From Yersinia rochesterensis (GTDB taxonomy: Bacteria > Pseudomonadota > Gammaproteobacteria > Enterobacterales > Enterobacteriaceae): DNA of 64,000 bases. This document shows, one piece after another, positions 32,976-44,925 of this stretch (its first letter is position 1; every line of letters begins with the position of its first letter). Position numbers and translations under genes: made by a program. Location: NCBI RefSeq assembly GCF_003600645.1, contig NZ_CP032482.1, positions 744,001 to 808,000 on the forward strand. The letters are read 5' to 3'. The notes under the pieces are model-generated. The model made no database searches and was not told where the DNA came from. It worked only from the letters and a program-made list of their open reading frames with translations.

Positions 32976-35881
32976 TACTGGTGCGTCACCACGACTAAAC
33001 GAATAGCATCCAAACGCCAGCCCGCCTGATTCAGGTTTTCCAGCACCATTTTACGGTTATGTTCCAGAGTCTCTATTTCGTCATCACGAATATTGGGGTT
33101 AACCGCTTTTAGGGCTTCCAGACGTGAAAGTTCAGTGCTCAGTTTGTCATCCGCTTCATGTTTAGCCGCTTCAATCAGTAAACGCGCCTGTTCTTCAATC
33201 AGGGCTTCTGCTTGCTGCAACATTGCATGAACTTCTTGCTGAACCGCATTGACCAATTTGCTGGAGGTATGGCGATTGACGGCATTTAGTTGGCGATTAA
33301 AGCTTTCAAATTCAACCTGCGCGGCCAAATTGGTGCCATTTTTGTCCATCAGCATCCGCACCGGCGTCGGCGGTAAGAAGCGAGTCAGTTGCAAGTGTTT
33401 TGGCGCTTGTGCTTCGACCACATAGACCAACTCCGCGAGCAGAGTACCGACCGGCAATGCTTTGTTTTTCAACAAAGAAACTGCACAACTGCCGGTGTCG
33501 CCGGATAAGATCAGATCCAAGCCGTTACGGATGATCGGGTGCTCCCAGCTGACAAACTGAGCATCTTCACGCGATAACGCCTGTTCGCGATCGAATGTCA
33601 CTGTGCAGCCATCTTGCGGCAGCCCTGGGAAGTCCGGCACCAGCATGTGGTCAGAGGGGGTCAGCACAATCAAATTGTCGCTGCGATCTTCTTGGTTAAT
33701 CCCAACAATATCAAACAGATTCAGGGCGAAACTGACTAAATTGACGTCATTGTCTTGGTCGGCAATGATTTGCGCCAGTTCTTGCCCATGTTCGCCGCCG
33801 TTGGAGTGCATTTCTAGCAGGCGGTCACGACCCTGTTCCAATTGGAGCTTCAGGCCTTCGTGCTGCTGGCGGCAGGCGTGGATAAATTCATCCAAACCTT
33901 CCTGCTCATTCGGCGTCGCCAGATAGGTAATCAATTCCTGATAGCCACTGTCATAAATGGTGCGACCGGTCGGGCAGGTGTGCTCGAAAGCATCCAAACC
34001 TTCGTGATACCAGCGCACCAGCACCGCTTGCGCAGTATTTTCCAGATAAGGCACCATGATTTGAATTTCACGGTTTTGACCAATCCTGTCCAGGCGGCCA
34101 ATACGTTGTTCGAGCAAGTCCGGGTTAAAAGGCAAATCGAACATCACCAATTGGCAAGCGAACTGGAAGTTGCGCCCTTCGGAGCCGATTTCTGAACACA
34201 GCAATACCTGCGCGCCATCTTCTTCAGAAGCAAAATAGGCCGCCGCACGGTCGCGTTCAATCAGTGACAAACCTTCATGGAATACGGCTGCGCGGATAGC
34301 TTCGCGCTCGCGCAATATTTGCTCAAGCTGCAAGGCGGTGGCGGCTTGGGCGCAGATAACCAGCACTTTCTCACTGCGATTCGCTGTCAGGTAGTTAAGC
34401 AGCCATTCAACTCGCGGATCAAAGTTCCACCAAGTGGCATTTTCGCCCTCAAACTCTTGGTAGATTTGTTCTGGGTAAAGCATGTCTTTGGCGCGTGCTT
34501 CCAGGGTTTTCTTCGCCGACATAATGCCAGAGACTTTAATGGCTGTTTGGTATTGGGTCGGCAGCGGCAGCTTAATCTGATGCAAAACACGGTGTGGGAA
34601 GCCTTTCACCCCATTGCGGGTGTTGCGGAACAAGATACGGCTGGTGCCGTGTCTGTCCATCAGCATGGTCACCAGCTCTTGGCGCGCGGCTTCGCTGTCT
34701 TCAGTTTGACTGTTTGCTGCTTTCAGCAGCGGTTCAATATCCTGCTCATTAATCAGCTCACCGAGCAGATTCAGCTTGTCATCAGTTAAGCGCTCACCGC
34801 CCAGCAGCAATGTCACTGCATCGGCGATTGGGCGGTATTTTTGCTGCTCATTAACGAATTCTTCGTAATCGTGGAAGCGGTCGGGATCAAGCAAGCGCAA
34901 ACGGGCAAAGTGACTTTGTTGGCCTAATTGCTCTGGGGTGGCGGTCAACAGCAACACGCCGGGGATATTCTCGGCCAGCTGTTCAATAACTTGATATTCG
35001 CGGCTTGGGGCTTCTTCACTCCAGGCCAGATGGTGTGCTTCATCCACCACCAGCAAATCCCAAGAGGCATCCGCCAGCTGTTCCAGACGCTGTTTATTAC
35101 GGCGCACAAAATCCAGTGAGCAAATGACCATTTGTTCAGTTTCAAACGGATTGGTGCTGTCGAGCAAAGATTCGGAATAGCGGCTGTCATCAAACAGCGA
35201 GAAGCGCAGATTGAAGCGGCGCAGCATTTCGACCAACCACTGATGTTGCAAGCTTTCTGGCACCACAATCAGGATGCGTTCAGCACGGCCTGACAGCAGT
35301 TGCTGGTGGATAATCATCCCGGCTTCGATGGTTTTACCCAAGCCGACTTCATCAGCCAGCAATACACGTGGTGCATGGCGCTGGCCCACTTCATAAGCAA
35401 TATGTAATTGGTGCGGGATCAGGCTGGCGCGGATGCCGCGCAGGCCACTCCACGGCAAGCGGAACTGCTCACTTTGATATTTACGGGCGCGGAAACGCAG
35501 CGCGAATCGATCCATACGATCGATTTGTCCAGCAAATAACCTATCCTGCGGTTTGCTAAAAGTCAGTTTGCTATCGAGCAACACTTCACGCATAGAAACG
35601 CCGGTTTCTTCGGTATCCAGGCGGGTGCCGATATAGGTAATCAGCCCATTCTCCTCAGACACCTCTTCCACTTTCAGCTGCCAGCCTTCGTGGTGAGTGA
35701 TGGTATCACCCGGATTGAACATGACACGGGTAATTGGCGAGTCATTTCTGGCGTAAAGGCGGTTTTCACCGGTGGCGGGAAACAGTAAGGTGATCATGCG
35801 TACGTCAATGGCAACGACGGTACCCAATCCAAGTTCGCTTTCTGTATCGCTGATCCAGCGTTGACCAAGTGTAAAAGGCAT
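32975..35881 (-). CDS. rapA: RNA polymerase-associated SWI2/SNF2 ATPase RapA
   Basis: ATPase that binds RNA polymerase and helps recycle it. 968 residues, the same as E. coli RapA. Two N-terminal Tudor-like domains precede the helicase core. Walker A is in [14 protein letters not shown] (about 170-183), the DEAH box in [10 protein letters not shown], and motif VI in [11 protein letters not shown]. The C-terminal Spacer/Rpb2-like region is intact. Transcribed with rluA. Confidence 0.97.
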   Translation of the reverse strand: MPFTLGQRWISDTESELGLGTVVAIDVRMITLLFPATGENRLYARNDSPITRVMFNPGDTITHHEGWQLKVEEVSEENGLITYIGTRLDTEETGVSMREVLLDSKLTFSKPQDRLFAGQIDRMDRFALRFRARKYQSEQFRLPWSGLRGIRASLIPHQLHIAYEVGQRHAPRVLLADEVGLGKTIEAGMIIHQQLLSGRAERILIVVPESLQHQWLVEMLRRFNLRFSLFDDSRYSESLLDSTNPFETEQMVICSLDFVRRNKQRLEQLADASWDLLVVDEAHHLAWSEEAPSREYQVIEQLAENIPGVLLLTATPEQLGQQSHFARLRLLDPDRFHDYEEFVNEQQKYRPIADAVTLLLGGERLTDDKLNLLGELINEQDIEPLLKAANSQTEDSEAARQELVTMLMDRHGTSRILFRNTRNGVKGFPHRVLHQIKLPLPTQYQTAIKVSGIMSAKKTLEARAKDMLYPEQIYQEFEGENATWWNFDPRVEWLLNYLTANRSEKVLVICAQAATALQLEQILREREAIRAAVFHEGLSLIERDRAAAYFASEEDGAQVLLCSEIGSEGRNFQFACQLVMFDLPFNPDLLEQRIGRLDRIGQNREIQIMVPYLENTAQAVLVRWYHEGLDAFEHTCPTGRTIYDSGYQELITYLATPNEQEGLDEFIHACRQQHEGLKLQLEQGRDRLLEMHSNGGEHGQELAQIIADQDNDVNLVSFALNLFDIVGINQEDRSDNLIVLTPSDHMLVPDFPGLPQDGCTVTFDREQALSREDAQFVSWEHPIIRNGLDLILSGDTGSCAVSLLKNKALPVGTLLAELVYVVEAQAPKHLQLTRFLPPTPVRMLMDKNGTNLAAQVEFESFNRQLNAVNRHTSSKLVNAVQQEVHAMLQQAEALIEEQARLLIEAAKHEADDKLSTELSRLEALKAVNPNIRDDEIETLEHNRKMVLENLNQAGWRLDAIRLVVVTHQ

Positions 35882-36155
35882 AAATTATCGGCTCGATTTT
35901 TTTGTTGGACAGTTATTAGTAAAAAGGCTTTTGTAAATTTAAGAGCGTATAGAGAACAAAAATAAAATGACTGGCAATAGTTTACCGCCCACGCAGCTTA
36001 CGTGGCTGACGAGTCTGTCTGAAAATGACAGGATTCGATTACACGGTTAATTATAACCAGTCGGTTATGTAAATGTGATTGATGCGAATTTTGGCAAGGG
36101 CGCTATGGTAATGGAAGCAGAGCCTTTCGTCACCCGTAAAAAAACGTTATTACGA
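35882..36155. other. rapA upstream / polB downstream spacer
   Basis: 274 bp between two minus-strand genes. A short hairpin CCACG...CGTGG lies near 35989-36005. I see no gene. The rapA promoter should be here, but I cannot fix its elements. Confidence 0.5.
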
Positions 36156-38528
36156 TTAAAATAGCCCCATCTGACCGGTTATTAGTGTCGTGAAGTCATC
36201 ATGCATAAAGGGCAGTATAGCATCGGCCACGGGCTGGAGCTGCCGAGTCAGGTAGTGATCGTAATCAATCGGGGACTGTCGGGTTTCGAGGGGTTCGGGG
36301 CCAGCGGTGGTCATGACATAACTTATCCAACCGCCATTCTGATATTGCAATGGCCGCCCAAGCTTACGGTTGAATTCATCCGCCAGGCGCGCCGCTCTGG
36401 CATGTGGCGGGACATTGCGCTGGTAGTCGTCGAGCCGGCGGCGCAGGCGCTTGCGGTAAATCAGTTGTTCATCCAGCTCGCCATTGAGGGTTCGGGCGAC
36501 ATAATCGCGCACATAGTCTTGATAGGGTTGTTGCTGAAAAATCCGCAGGTACAGCTCGCGCTGGAATTGCTGGGCCAATGGTGTCCAGTCAGTGCGTACC
36601 GTTTCCAGCCCCTTATAGATCATTTGATCGCCCGTCGGGGTGGAAATTAGCCCGGCATAGCGCTTTTTACTGCCTTGCTCCGCGCCCCGGATGGTGGGCA
36701 TCAAGAAGCGCCGATAATGAGTTTCAAATTCTAATTCCAGCGCGCAGGGCAAATCATAGGTTTCACGGATATGGGTTTGCCACCATTGATTGACATACCG
36801 CACCAGCTCTTGGCCAATGCGCGAAGCTTGTTCTTCACTGTGGGCGCTTTTCAGCCAAACAAAGGTTGAATCGGTATCGCCATAAATAACCTGATAGCCC
36901 CGTGCTTCAATCAATTCACGGGTTTGGCGCATGATGTCGTGGCCGCGCAGGGTAATTGAGGATGCCAGCCGGGGATCAAAAAATCGGCATCCGCTGGAAC
37001 CCAATACACCATAAAAGGCATTCATGATTATCTTCAGTGCTTGGGATAATGGCTTGTTTTGTTGGCGTTTTGCGGCTTCGCGCCCCTGCCAGATCTGGTT
37101 AACAATCGCCGGTAGACAGTGTTTTTCGCGTGAGAACCAGGCACCACGAAAACCCGGCACCGAATGTTGTTCATCGGGTTGAGACATTCCCTCAACCAAG
37201 CCAACTGGATCAATCAAAAAAGTGCGGATAATCGAGGGATACAGACTTTTGTAGTCGAGCACCAGCACCGAGTCATACAAGCCCGGCTGAGAGTCCATCA
37301 CAAAACCGCCGGGGCTATGTTCCTCCGGCAACTCACCTAAGTTGGGCGCAACATAGCCAACACGGTGCATCCGTGGCATATAAAGGTGGGTAAATGCCGC
37401 CACTGACCCGCCACTGCGGTCCGCCGCCAGACCGGTGACGGTCGAGCGCTCAAGTAAGAAACTCAGCAGCTCGGTTTTGGCAAAAATCCGCGTCACTAAC
37501 TCGCAGTCTTTCAGGTTGTAGTGGGCCAGCGCCGGTTTATCATGAGCAAAACGGTGGTTGATTTCATCCATTCGCTGATAGGGGCTATCACTGGCTTTTC
37601 CCTCGCCCAGCAAGGTCTGGGAGACAGATTCCAGACTAAATGACGGGAAATTCCAGGTGGCAGATTTCAATGCTTCAATCCCATCGATAATCAACCGCCC
37701 GGCAGCAGAAGCAAAAAAATGCCCCTGTTTAAAACCGTGTTCCCGCCACTCTAGCAGGTTGCCGCCCCGGCCAAAGCGCAATGGGATTTGATAGCGGTCG
37801 GCGTGCTTTTGTAACACACGCAAATCAAATTGCACCAGATTCCAGCCGATGATGGCATCGGGATCATGCTGTTCCAGCCATTGATTCAGTTTTTCCAGTA
37901 ACAGCGGGCGGCTGGCGACATATTCCAGCTTGAAATCCAGTGCGGCTTCATCGGCCTGATTGCCATTGGGTGGCCCCAGCATGTAAACCTGCCGCTGGCC
38001 GCAGCCCTCCAAACCAATGCAATAAAGCTCGCCGTGTTCACTGGTTTCGATATCCAGTGACAGCAGTTTTAGGATCGGGCGGTAGTCATCGGCCGGTTTC
38101 ATTTGGGTATTGAGCAGCGGCCCGTTGCCATTATCTTCGCCGCTAAACCAGACCGGTGCGGTAATAAAACGCTCCATTAAAAAGCGCTCTGGTGGGCGAA
38201 TATCACCTTCGTAGACATTCACGCCACTTTCTCTGAGCAGTTTCTCCAGGCGGATTAATTGGCGATGTTGGCTGCAATACAGCCCCAAAACCGGGCGCTG
38301 ATGGAAATCGGTCAGTTCAAGTGGGCGCAGTTGCCAGCGGCGTTCATTGCGCAGCACGGTTTCAGCCCGTTGCCGTTGTTCGGCCGGGATAAATGCCACC
38401 GAGGGTTGAGGCGGCAGCCTGACTTGCTGCGGGCCATCATCGGTGGCTAACCAGAATTCAACTTCGGTGCCAGCCTGCGTGTCGCGCCAGTGGCGGGTGA
38501 GCAGGAAGCCCTGACGGGTTTTCCCCAC
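36156..38528 (-). CDS. polB: DNA polymerase II
   Basis: Family B polymerase with proofreading, involved in replication restart and damage tolerance. 790 residues. Exonuclease motif [13 protein letters not shown] (about 153-165), polymerase motif [11 protein letters not shown], and motif C YGDTDSTF are intact. The start is GTG at 38528 with AAAGG upstream. E. coli polB is in the LexA regulon; see the site at 38578. Confidence 0.96.
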   Translation of the reverse strand: MGKTRQGFLLTRHWRDTQAGTEVEFWLATDDGPQQVRLPPQPSVAFIPAEQRQRAETVLRNERRWQLRPLELTDFHQRPVLGLYCSQHRQLIRLEKLLRESGVNVYEGDIRPPERFLMERFITAPVWFSGEDNGNGPLLNTQMKPADDYRPILKLLSLDIETSEHGELYCIGLEGCGQRQVYMLGPPNGNQADEAALDFKLEYVASRPLLLEKLNQWLEQHDPDAIIGWNLVQFDLRVLQKHADRYQIPLRFGRGGNLLEWREHGFKQGHFFASAAGRLIIDGIEALKSATWNFPSFSLESVSQTLLGEGKASDSPYQRMDEINHRFAHDKPALAHYNLKDCELVTRIFAKTELLSFLLERSTVTGLAADRSGGSVAAFTHLYMPRMHRVGYVAPNLGELPEEHSPGGFVMDSQPGLYDSVLVLDYKSLYPSIIRTFLIDPVGLVEGMSQPDEQHSVPGFRGAWFSREKHCLPAIVNQIWQGREAAKRQQNKPLSQALKIIMNAFYGVLGSSGCRFFDPRLASSITLRGHDIMRQTRELIEARGYQVIYGDTDSTFVWLKSAHSEEQASRIGQELVRYVNQWWQTHIRETYDLPCALELEFETHYRRFLMPTIRGAEQGSKKRYAGLISTPTGDQMIYKGLETVRTDWTPLAQQFQRELYLRIFQQQPYQDYVRDYVARTLNGELDEQLIYRKRLRRRLDDYQRNVPPHARAARLADEFNRKLGRPLQYQNGGWISYVMTTAGPEPLETRQSPIDYDHYLTRQLQPVADAILPFMHDDFTTLITGQMGLF

Positions 38529-38577
38529 GGTGCTAACCTTTAATAATGAATAACGTCTGAGAGTTTATGCTATCTTA

Positions 38578-38597
38578 GTATGGGTATTTATACAGTG
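38578..38597 (-). promoter_or_regulatory. Degenerate LexA-box-like sequence upstream of polB
   Basis: Read on the minus strand the site is CACTGTATAAATACCCATAC. The left half CTGTATA and central A/T bases fit the SOS consensus, but the right half lacks ACAG. It lies about 50 bp before the polB start. Confidence 0.35.
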
Positions 38598-38704
38598 TTT
38601 GTCTATTTTAATGATGATTTACCATTAATTCACACAATTCCCTGATTGACTCATTTCATGGGGCACTGGACAATCTCCCGCGCCTGAACCCAACGGACAA
38701 ATCT

Positions 38705-39472
38705 ATGGAAGCCTATTTATTACATTTATTGACGCAATCGCTGGCTTTCACGCTATTTGTCGTCATGTTAGTCACTTTTCTCGAATCTTTAGCTTTGGTG
38801 GGGATGTTGCTGCCTGGCACGGTGATGATGACCACGGTGGGCGCGTTGATTGGCAGCGGGGAAGTGGGCTTTTATTCTGCCTGGGCCGCAGCGACTGTGG
38901 GCTGTCTGGTGGGGGATTGGGCTTCGTATTTTATTGGCCGCCGCTTCAAAGAGCCGCTGCATCGCTGGTCTTTCCTGAAAAAGCATAAATCGCTGTTGGC
39001 GAAAACTGAGCATGCTTTGCATAACCACAGCATGGCAACGGTGCTGTTGGGGCGCTTTATCGGCCCAACGCGGCCTATCGTCCCGATGGTGGCGGGGATG
39101 TTAAACCTGCCGCCAGTAAAATTCGCGTTGCCGAATGTGATTGGTTGCCTCACCTGGCCGCCGCTTTATTTCTTCCCTGGCATACTGGCTGGCGTCGCCA
39201 TAGATATCCCGCCGAATGCCAACAGTTATATGTTTAAGTGGCTATTATTTGCCGTGGTGGTACTGATTTGGCTGGCATTGTGGTTGGCATGGCGCTGGTG
39301 GCGCTTTGGTAAACGCAGCCCAGACCGCCTGAGCAAATGGCTGCCTTTGGCCCGCTTGCGCTGGGTGACGGTGCTGTCCATTATGCTGGCGATAGCCAGT
39401 TTTGTCTGGCTCCATATGCAACCCATCATGCCGCTTTATCGTCATCTATTATGGAAGGTTCTTGCTGGGTAA
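38705..39472 (+). CDS. yabI: DedA-family membrane protein YabI
   Basis: Inner-membrane protein of the DedA family, whose members act in lipid-carrier recycling and membrane homeostasis; the specific role of YabI is not settled. 255 residues. FLESLALVGMLLPGT (about 25-39) and GRFIGPTRPIVPMVAGM (about 117-133) are the re-entrant loop motifs. Four or more membrane spans. Divergent from polB. Confidence 0.95.
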   Translation: MEAYLLHLLTQSLAFTLFVVMLVTFLESLALVGMLLPGTVMMTTVGALIGSGEVGFYSAWAAATVGCLVGDWASYFIGRRFKEPLHRWSFLKKHKSLLAKTEHALHNHSMATVLLGRFIGPTRPIVPMVAGMLNLPPVKFALPNVIGCLTWPPLYFFPGILAGVAIDIPPNANSYMFKWLLFAVVVLIWLALWLAWRWWRFGKRSPDRLSKWLPLARLRWVTVLSIMLAIASFVWLHMQPIMPLYRHLLWKVLAG

Positions 39473-39516
39473 TCCCCTTCGGCCTTGACGCCGCAGGGGG
39501 TTAGCGGTTCCATCAA

Positions 39517-40221
39517 CTACCGCTGGGGAGTAATCCCTAGCACCCTGGCTTCCGGCGCAGTGCCGTTGACCAGTGCCTGAGTGGGGCCGTCATAGTAAAT
39601 ACGGCCATCCACCACCAATAAAGTGCGCTCAGCAATGCGGGCGGCGTCATCCAGATTGTGCGACACCATCAACAAGGTCAATTGGCGATTTTCGCAGACG
39701 TTTTCGACCAATTGCAGCATTTCATTGCGCAGTGCCGGGTCTAATGCGGAAAAGGGTTCGTCCAGCAGCAGGATGGGTTGGCTGCGCACCAGACAGCGCG
39801 CCAGTGCTGCCCGTTGGCGTTGGCCGCCGGAAAGCTGTGCCGGTAGCCGGTCAAGACACTCTTCCAACCCAACTTGTTGCGCAATCTGGCCGAGCAGTAA
39901 TTTTTGCTCATGATTGAGTTTTAGCCCCGGATGCAAACCCAGCCCAATGTTTTGTTCGACATTCAAATGCGCGAACAGATTATTTTCCTGAAATAACATG
40001 GATACCGGCCTTTGGGCGGGCGGTGTTAGGGTATGATCTTGATTATTCAGCAGCATTTGACCACTGGCCGGAGCTAAAAAGCCCGCAATTAAGCTCAATA
40101 GCGTGCTTTTACCCGCCCCACTGGGGCCAAGAATAGCCACCCGCTCACCGGCTTGCATGCGCAAATCAAAACGCATCGGTAAGTGGTCGTATAAATAGGT
40201 GATTTTCTCAAGCTTTAGCAT
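39517..40221 (-). CDS. thiQ: Thiamine ABC transporter ATPase ThiQ
   Basis: ATP-binding subunit of the thiamine/TPP importer. 234 residues from ATG 40221, giving [16 protein letters not shown] as in E. coli. Walker [11 protein letters not shown]-loop FQENNLF, signature LSGGQRQR and Walker B ILLLDEP are intact. It overlaps thiP by 14 bp. Third gene of thiBPQ. Confidence 0.96.
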   Translation of the reverse strand: MLKLEKITYLYDHLPMRFDLRMQAGERVAILGPSGAGKSTLLSLIAGFLAPASGQMLLNNQDHTLTPPAQRPVSMLFQENNLFAHLNVEQNIGLGLHPGLKLNHEQKLLLGQIAQQVGLEECLDRLPAQLSGGQRQRAALARCLVRSQPILLLDEPFSALDPALRNEMLQLVENVCENRQLTLLMVSHNLDDAARIAERTLLVVDGRIYYDGPTQALVNGTAPEARVLGITPQR

Positions 40222-41815
40222 GGCGGCTCGGCAGTTTTTCAATCAGAGTAAACAGCAGGAAACACAGTAACAGCAGCAGCAGGGCGGTCACCGCGCCATC
40301 ATTGCTGCGATAAGACCCTATCTGTTGATAGAGATAAAATGGCAGGGTGCGGAAATGTTCGTTACCAAACAGCGCGACCACGCCAAAATCCCCGATAGAA
40401 AGCACACTGGCGAAGGCCAACGCTTGAGCCAGCGGGCGTTTCAGCGCCCGTAACTCAATGTGGCGCACACGGTGCCAGCCGCGAATATCCAGTGATAAAC
40501 ACAGCGGCGTATAGCGCTCAGCCAAGTCTCGCATCGGGTTATCCAACACTTTTAATGCATAGGGCACCGCCATCAGCGCATTGGTCAGAATCACCAGTGC
40601 ATAAGGCGATTGCGGCAAGCCCAGAGTGTCATTGAGCAATAAGAAAAAGCCGGTTGCCAGCACGATCCCCGGCATCGCCAGAATCACCATGCCGCTGATG
40701 TCCAATACTTGCCCGTAAGCCGTGTGGTGGCGCAGTTTCAGCTCACGGCTGCTCCATAACAGCATCATAGTCAGAGTGACACACAATAATCCGGCCCCAA
40801 TAGCGATAGTTAGTGAGGTAAAGAAAGCTTGCCACAGCGCCGGTTGTTGTAGCACGGTCAATATCGTTTTATTGCTGCCATCAATTACAACAGCCAGCAA
40901 TGGTGGCACCATCAATAATAACGCCGCCCCGATTAACAAGGTATCGCTAATGCGCGACCAGGTACTATCCTGCTGACTGCGCCACTCCTGAGCATGGGTA
41001 TTCCCCACCGCCAACACTGAACTTAGCCGTTGGCTCAGCACCACCAATCCCAGACAGCAACCCAGTTGAATCAGTGCCAATAATGCGGCGCGCCCTAAAT
41101 CATAGTCATAACTAAGTGCCTGATAAATAGCCAGTTCGATGGTGGTAGCTTGCGGCCCGCCGCCCAGAGAGAGCACGGTGGCAAAGCTGGCAAAACACAG
41201 CATGAAAATCAGCGCGGCAGTCGGCAGAATTTGGCGGCGCAGATAGGGCCACTCGATCCAGCGAAAATGCTGCCAGCCGTTCATGCCCAATTGGGCGGCT
41301 AACTGGCGCTGCTCAACGGCAATGCTTTCCAATGACTGCAATAACAAGCGGGTTGCCAGCGGCATATTAAAGAAAATATGCGCCAGCAAAATCCCTTGTA
41401 AACCATAGGGCGAGAAGCGGTAATCCACTCCTAGCCAGCCCAATAGTGCCGCCAGCCAACCTTGGCGGCCATAAACCGTCAGGATGCCGAAAATGGCGAC
41501 CAGCACCGGCAGCACCAATGTCATGGCACATAAGCGCAGCATCAATTGGCGGCCGGGGAAGCGGCGGCGATATAAGGCGCGCGCCAAAAAAATCGCCGGA
41601 ATAACGGACAGCAGCGCAGAGAGAAACGCCTGCCAGAAAGTGAAGCGAATCACATGCCACAGATAACTGTCATGCCAGATGCTTTGCCAGTCTGCCGCTG
41701 GCGCGTGACGCCAGATAGCGGTGAACGCCAGTAAGGCGACACCGGTTATCAGCAAGGCGGCCAGTAGCCCCGGCCATAGCCACGCGGGGATTAGTGGCTG
41801 ACGGCGGATTGCCAT
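40208..41815 (-). CDS. thiP: Thiamine ABC transporter permease ThiP
   Basis: Membrane subunit of the thiamine importer, 535 residues with about 12 spans in two homologous halves, each with a binding-protein-dependent permease loop ([14 protein letters not shown] in the first). The chosen ATG 41815 gives [12 protein letters not shown] as in E. coli; GGATT lies upstream. The start sits 25 bp inside the end of thiB. Confidence 0.95.
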   Translation of the reverse strand: MAIRRQPLIPAWLWPGLLAALLITGVALLAFTAIWRHAPAADWQSIWHDSYLWHVIRFTFWQAFLSALLSVIPAIFLARALYRRRFPGRQLMLRLCAMTLVLPVLVAIFGILTVYGRQGWLAALLGWLGVDYRFSPYGLQGILLAHIFFNMPLATRLLLQSLESIAVEQRQLAAQLGMNGWQHFRWIEWPYLRRQILPTAALIFMLCFASFATVLSLGGGPQATTIELAIYQALSYDYDLGRAALLALIQLGCCLGLVVLSQRLSSVLAVGNTHAQEWRSQQDSTWSRISDTLLIGAALLLMVPPLLAVVIDGSNKTILTVLQQPALWQAFFTSLTIAIGAGLLCVTLTMMLLWSSRELKLRHHTAYGQVLDISGMVILAMPGIVLATGFFLLLNDTLGLPQSPYALVILTNALMAVPYALKVLDNPMRDLAERYTPLCLSLDIRGWHRVRHIELRALKRPLAQALAFASVLSIGDFGVVALFGNEHFRTLPFYLYQQIGSYRSNDGAVTALLLLLLCFLLFTLIEKLPSRHAKA

Positions 41816-42780
41816 GCTTGAATCCATTTACCGCGATTATCAGCCACGTCTTTTGCATCAAACTGCAAAGCTTTTTGCGGCACGGTGAGTGTTTCAAATC
41901 CAGCCGGTAAGTCCATTTTGATTACCGGATACATCCAGTTGCCGGTCGGGATATGATTCTGGAATGCAGGAGTGACCATAAATTGCATAAAGCGCTGGGC
42001 CAGTTCCGGTTGTTTGCTGGACGCGACCACACCGGCCACTTCCACTTGCAGATAGTGGCCTTCACTGAAATCAGCCGCCGCATAGTTGTCTTTCTTCTCT
42101 GCAATCAGATGATAAGCCGGAGAAGTGGTGTAGCTCAGCACGAAATCCCCTTCACCTTTCAGGAACAAGCCGTAAGCTTCACTCCAGCCTTTGGTCACGG
42201 TGACGGTTTTTTTCGCTAATTTCTGCCAGGCTTGCGGGGCTTGGTCGCCATAGACTTTTTGCATCCACAACATTAAACCGAGGCCCGGGGTACTGGTGCG
42301 CGGGTCTTGATAAATCACTTTCCACGGTTCTTTGCTGTCGACTAATTCTTGCAGGCTTTTCGGCGGGTTTTTCAATTTATTTTTGTCATACACAAACGCA
42401 AAATAGCCATAATCGTAGGGGACGAAAATTTTATTCTGCCATTTTTCTGGCAAAGTCAGATGGCTGGTATCTACCTGACTTGGTACGAATAATCCGGTTT
42501 GCTCTGCCGCTTGCAGCAGATTGTTATCTAAGCCCAACACCACATCGGCCTGGCTATTTTTACCCTCCATCCGCAGGCGGTTCAGCAGGGAAACACCATC
42601 TTCCAGCGCCACAAATTTAAGCTGACAATCACACTCGGCTTCAAAGGCTTTTTTAATCGACGGCCCCGGGCCCCAATCAGCCGCGAAAGAATCATAGGTA
42701 TAAACAGTCAAGGTGGGTTTATCAGCAGCGACGGCAGCGGCAGACAGAAAAAACAAGCAGGAAATCATGCGTTTAAACAC
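41791..42780 (-). CDS. thiB: Thiamine-binding periplasmic protein ThiB
   Basis: Periplasmic receptor that captures thiamine, TMP and TPP. 329 residues. I chose GTG 42780 because AAGGAG lies six bases upstream and the product then has a normal signal peptide (MFKRMISCLFFL, cleaved after VAA). The mature protein begins DKPTLTVYTYDSF and shows GPGPSIKKAFE and GLDNNLL as in E. coli. A longer frame to 42843 is not needed. Preceded by a TPP riboswitch. Confidence 0.96.
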   Translation of the reverse strand: MFKRMISCLFFLSAAAVAADKPTLTVYTYDSFAADWGPGPSIKKAFEAECDCQLKFVALEDGVSLLNRLRMEGKNSQADVVLGLDNNLLQAAEQTGLFVPSQVDTSHLTLPEKWQNKIFVPYDYGYFAFVYDKNKLKNPPKSLQELVDSKEPWKVIYQDPRTSTPGLGLMLWMQKVYGDQAPQAWQKLAKKTVTVTKGWSEAYGLFLKGEGDFVLSYTTSPAYHLIAEKKDNYAAADFSEGHYLQVEVAGVVASSKQPELAQRFMQFMVTPAFQNHIPTGNWMYPVIKMDLPAGFETLTVPQKALQFDAKDVADNRGKWIQAWQSAVSH

Positions 42781-42862
42781 TTTGCACTCCTTAAAGATAA
42801 AGGTGGCAAAGGTATCTGAGGCGGTAAATAACATGAATATCAAGAAGATACAGCGTTATTTT

Positions 42863-43117
42863 TCTCAAATCCCTCCGCCGGTGTTAACCGGATCAGGTTC
42901 GACGGGTTTGCTCTCAGCGAAAAAACTTGCTGCGGTTAGGTTGATCCGGTGTTGGGCAGTACTCGAAATCCTCACGTACTACGTGTACGCTCCGGTTTCT
43001 GCGTGCTGTCCGCTTCCGGCTGAACCTACCTCGCGACGTTTTTGTTTCATTGTTAATGGAACGAACCAGTATAAATTCTGGACACGACCACAACAGTTTT
43101 TCCGCACCCCGTTGAGA
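42863..43117 (-). promoter_or_regulatory. TPP riboswitch (Thi box) with greatly expanded P3 arm
   Basis: Reading the minus strand, P1 is TCTCAA (43117-43112) with TTGAGA (42868-42863). The conserved core is GGGGTGC (43110-43104), GCTGAGA (42918-42912), then ACCCG, GAACCTGATCCGG and a GGAGGGA end. These are the hallmarks of the TPP aptamer, directly before thiB. Between GGGGTGC and GCTGAGA lie about 185 nt instead of roughly 20. The insert base, GCGGAAAAACT with AGTTTTTTCGC, can still close P3. Confidence 0.9.
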
Positions 43118-43159
43118 CGGCGCTATTGTAGAGTTTAATTGCAGTGGGCGAAAGCGGGT

Positions 43160-44821
43160 TTAATCCTCTGGTGGCGTAAACCAGGCCGATTTGAAGTCAA
43201 ACCAGCCGAGTGTGTTCATGCGCACCCCGCGCATACTGTGCTGCCCATATAATTCTAGCCAGTGATGGAACAGTGGGTGAAATTGATTCTGGCTGACCAA
43301 ACGCTGGCTCCATTCCGCCATTGGCAGAGTATTATTTCGCCATAATTCAACATCTTGGTGCAGTTTTTCATCCAGGCAATATTGCAGCAGCGGCAGCTCA
43401 TACAAGGTGGCAAACAGGGAAAATTCCAGCGGCAGATAAAAATTGGCGCTGCCGAGCCAGATGTCGCTCTGTGCATCCCCTTGATACCAACTGGCATAAT
43501 CCACCACATTTATGATCAATTTGACCCCATGTGCCGCTAATAATGTGGCCAATGTTTGGCTGATAGCATCAAACTCTGAATGGTGACTATAAAAAGTCAG
43601 TGTCAGTTCGGTCAAACCTTCCGGTTTCGCTTCCAGTACCCTGAGCCGGTTATGGTGCCAGCGCGGTAACATGCCGTAAGCCGGTGACCAGTAGCGTTGG
43701 TAAAAAGGGTCGGCATGGCTGAGTAGGGCGACGGGGGTGATGAGTTCACAGAGCCAACGGCGGATATCAGGATTGCAGGTTTGGGGAGATCGCTGGTCGA
43801 ATAGCAGAAAATAACAGCCTTCTTCCAGCCGGCTTTCCAGCTCATTTTTACTGGTATCATCAGCTTGCAATTGCACACCGGAATAAACCAACTCTTCGGA
43901 CAGCTCCGGTAATACCCAAATATTGACCTCATCAATAAGTGCGCGAAAACCAAAATAATTATCAAATGCCTGAATTTTCAATTGGCTATGATGATTTCGA
44001 ATCACGGAATAAGGGCCAGTCCCAATAGGTTGTCGGCGGAAATCCGGCTGATTCTCCCACTCTTGCGGCAAGATCATGGCGTGTACACTGCCCAACAACC
44101 ACGGCAGCCAGCTGTCCGGGGTACTGAGATGCACATCAATCACATACGGGGTGGGTGAGCGCACCGCGGTGATATGTGAAAACAGCGGTTGGGGGATTAA
44201 CCGAGTCAGGCTGGTCATCACATCATTCATTTCCAGCTCACGGCCATGGTGAAAATGAATCGCCGGGCGCAAATAAAAGCGCCAATGCAATGGGCTAATG
44301 GCTTGCCAGTGATGAGACAAATCCGGCTCCAGTTCCCCATTTTCCTCATTTATCCGCGTCAGACCATTAAAAATCTGCCGCACCATATGGGTTTCTGAGC
44401 GGCGCAGCGCGGTGCCGGGTAATAGATTTTGTAAGGGGCGATAATAGAGCACCCGCAGAATATGTTTACCTTGCCGGAAGCTGCGCCCTAACTGAGAGAG
44501 CAGCATTTGGCGCACCGCTTTTTTATCCCCGACCAACTGCACCAGTTGATCAATACTTTCTTGTTCCAGTAACTCTTCGGCCCGCTGTTGCTGTAAGGCC
44601 AGGCCGGAGCAGAGGAAAGTCAGTTGTGAGCGCTTACCTCGGCCAGCTTCCGCCTGCCAGCTCAGCCATCCCTCTTGCTGCATACTGCCCAATAAGGAAC
44701 GCACATGGCGGCGCGAGCAACAGAGCACGTCAGCCAGCTCCTGCAAGGTGGTTTCTGTGGGCAAACCGCTAAAACGTTGCCAAAGGCGAATGAACTGCTG
44801 TTGCAAGCGGGAGGTAGACAT
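43160..44821 (-). CDS. sgrR: Sugar-phosphate stress regulator SgrR
   Basis: Transcription factor that activates sgrS and setA during glucose-phosphate stress in E. coli. 553 residues: an N-terminal winged helix (about 1-75, [17 protein letters not shown]) and a C-terminal domain like periplasmic oligopeptide-binding proteins, with [13 protein letters not shown] and [12 protein letters not shown] 44821 gives [15 protein letters not shown] as in E. coli; ATG 44842 is an alternative. Here the divergent neighbour is ybiY rather than sgrS. Confidence 0.95.
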   Translation of the reverse strand: MSTSRLQQQFIRLWQRFSGLPTETTLQELADVLCCSRRHVRSLLGSMQQEGWLSWQAEAGRGKRSQLTFLCSGLALQQQRAEELLEQESIDQLVQLVGDKKAVRQMLLSQLGRSFRQGKHILRVLYYRPLQNLLPGTALRRSETHMVRQIFNGLTRINEENGELEPDLSHHWQAISPLHWRFYLRPAIHFHHGRELEMNDVMTSLTRLIPQPLFSHITAVRSPTPYVIDVHLSTPDSWLPWLLGSVHAMILPQEWENQPDFRRQPIGTGPYSVIRNHHSQLKIQAFDNYFGFRALIDEVNIWVLPELSEELVYSGVQLQADDTSKNELESRLEEGCYFLLFDQRSPQTCNPDIRRWLCELITPVALLSHADPFYQRYWSPAYGMLPRWHHNRLRVLEAKPEGLTELTLTFYSHHSEFDAISQTLATLLAAHGVKLIINVVDYASWYQGDAQSDIWLGSANFYLPLEFSLFATLYELPLLQYCLDEKLHQDVELWRNNTLPMAEWSQRLVSQNQFHPLFHHWLELYGQHSMRGVRMNTLGWFDFKSAWFTPPED

Positions 44822-44925
44822 AAAAGGGGAACTCCTCGGCAAACTTCATCAATTTTTCTTTCCCTATATTACGCGGATACTGCTTGTTAATGAAAGCGGG
44901 TTAGTCAGCGAATGGGAGGAATAAG

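Noticed and set aside
42781..42843. 21-codon N-terminal extension of thiB
   Set aside because: It would bury the AAGGAG site and spoil the signal peptide.
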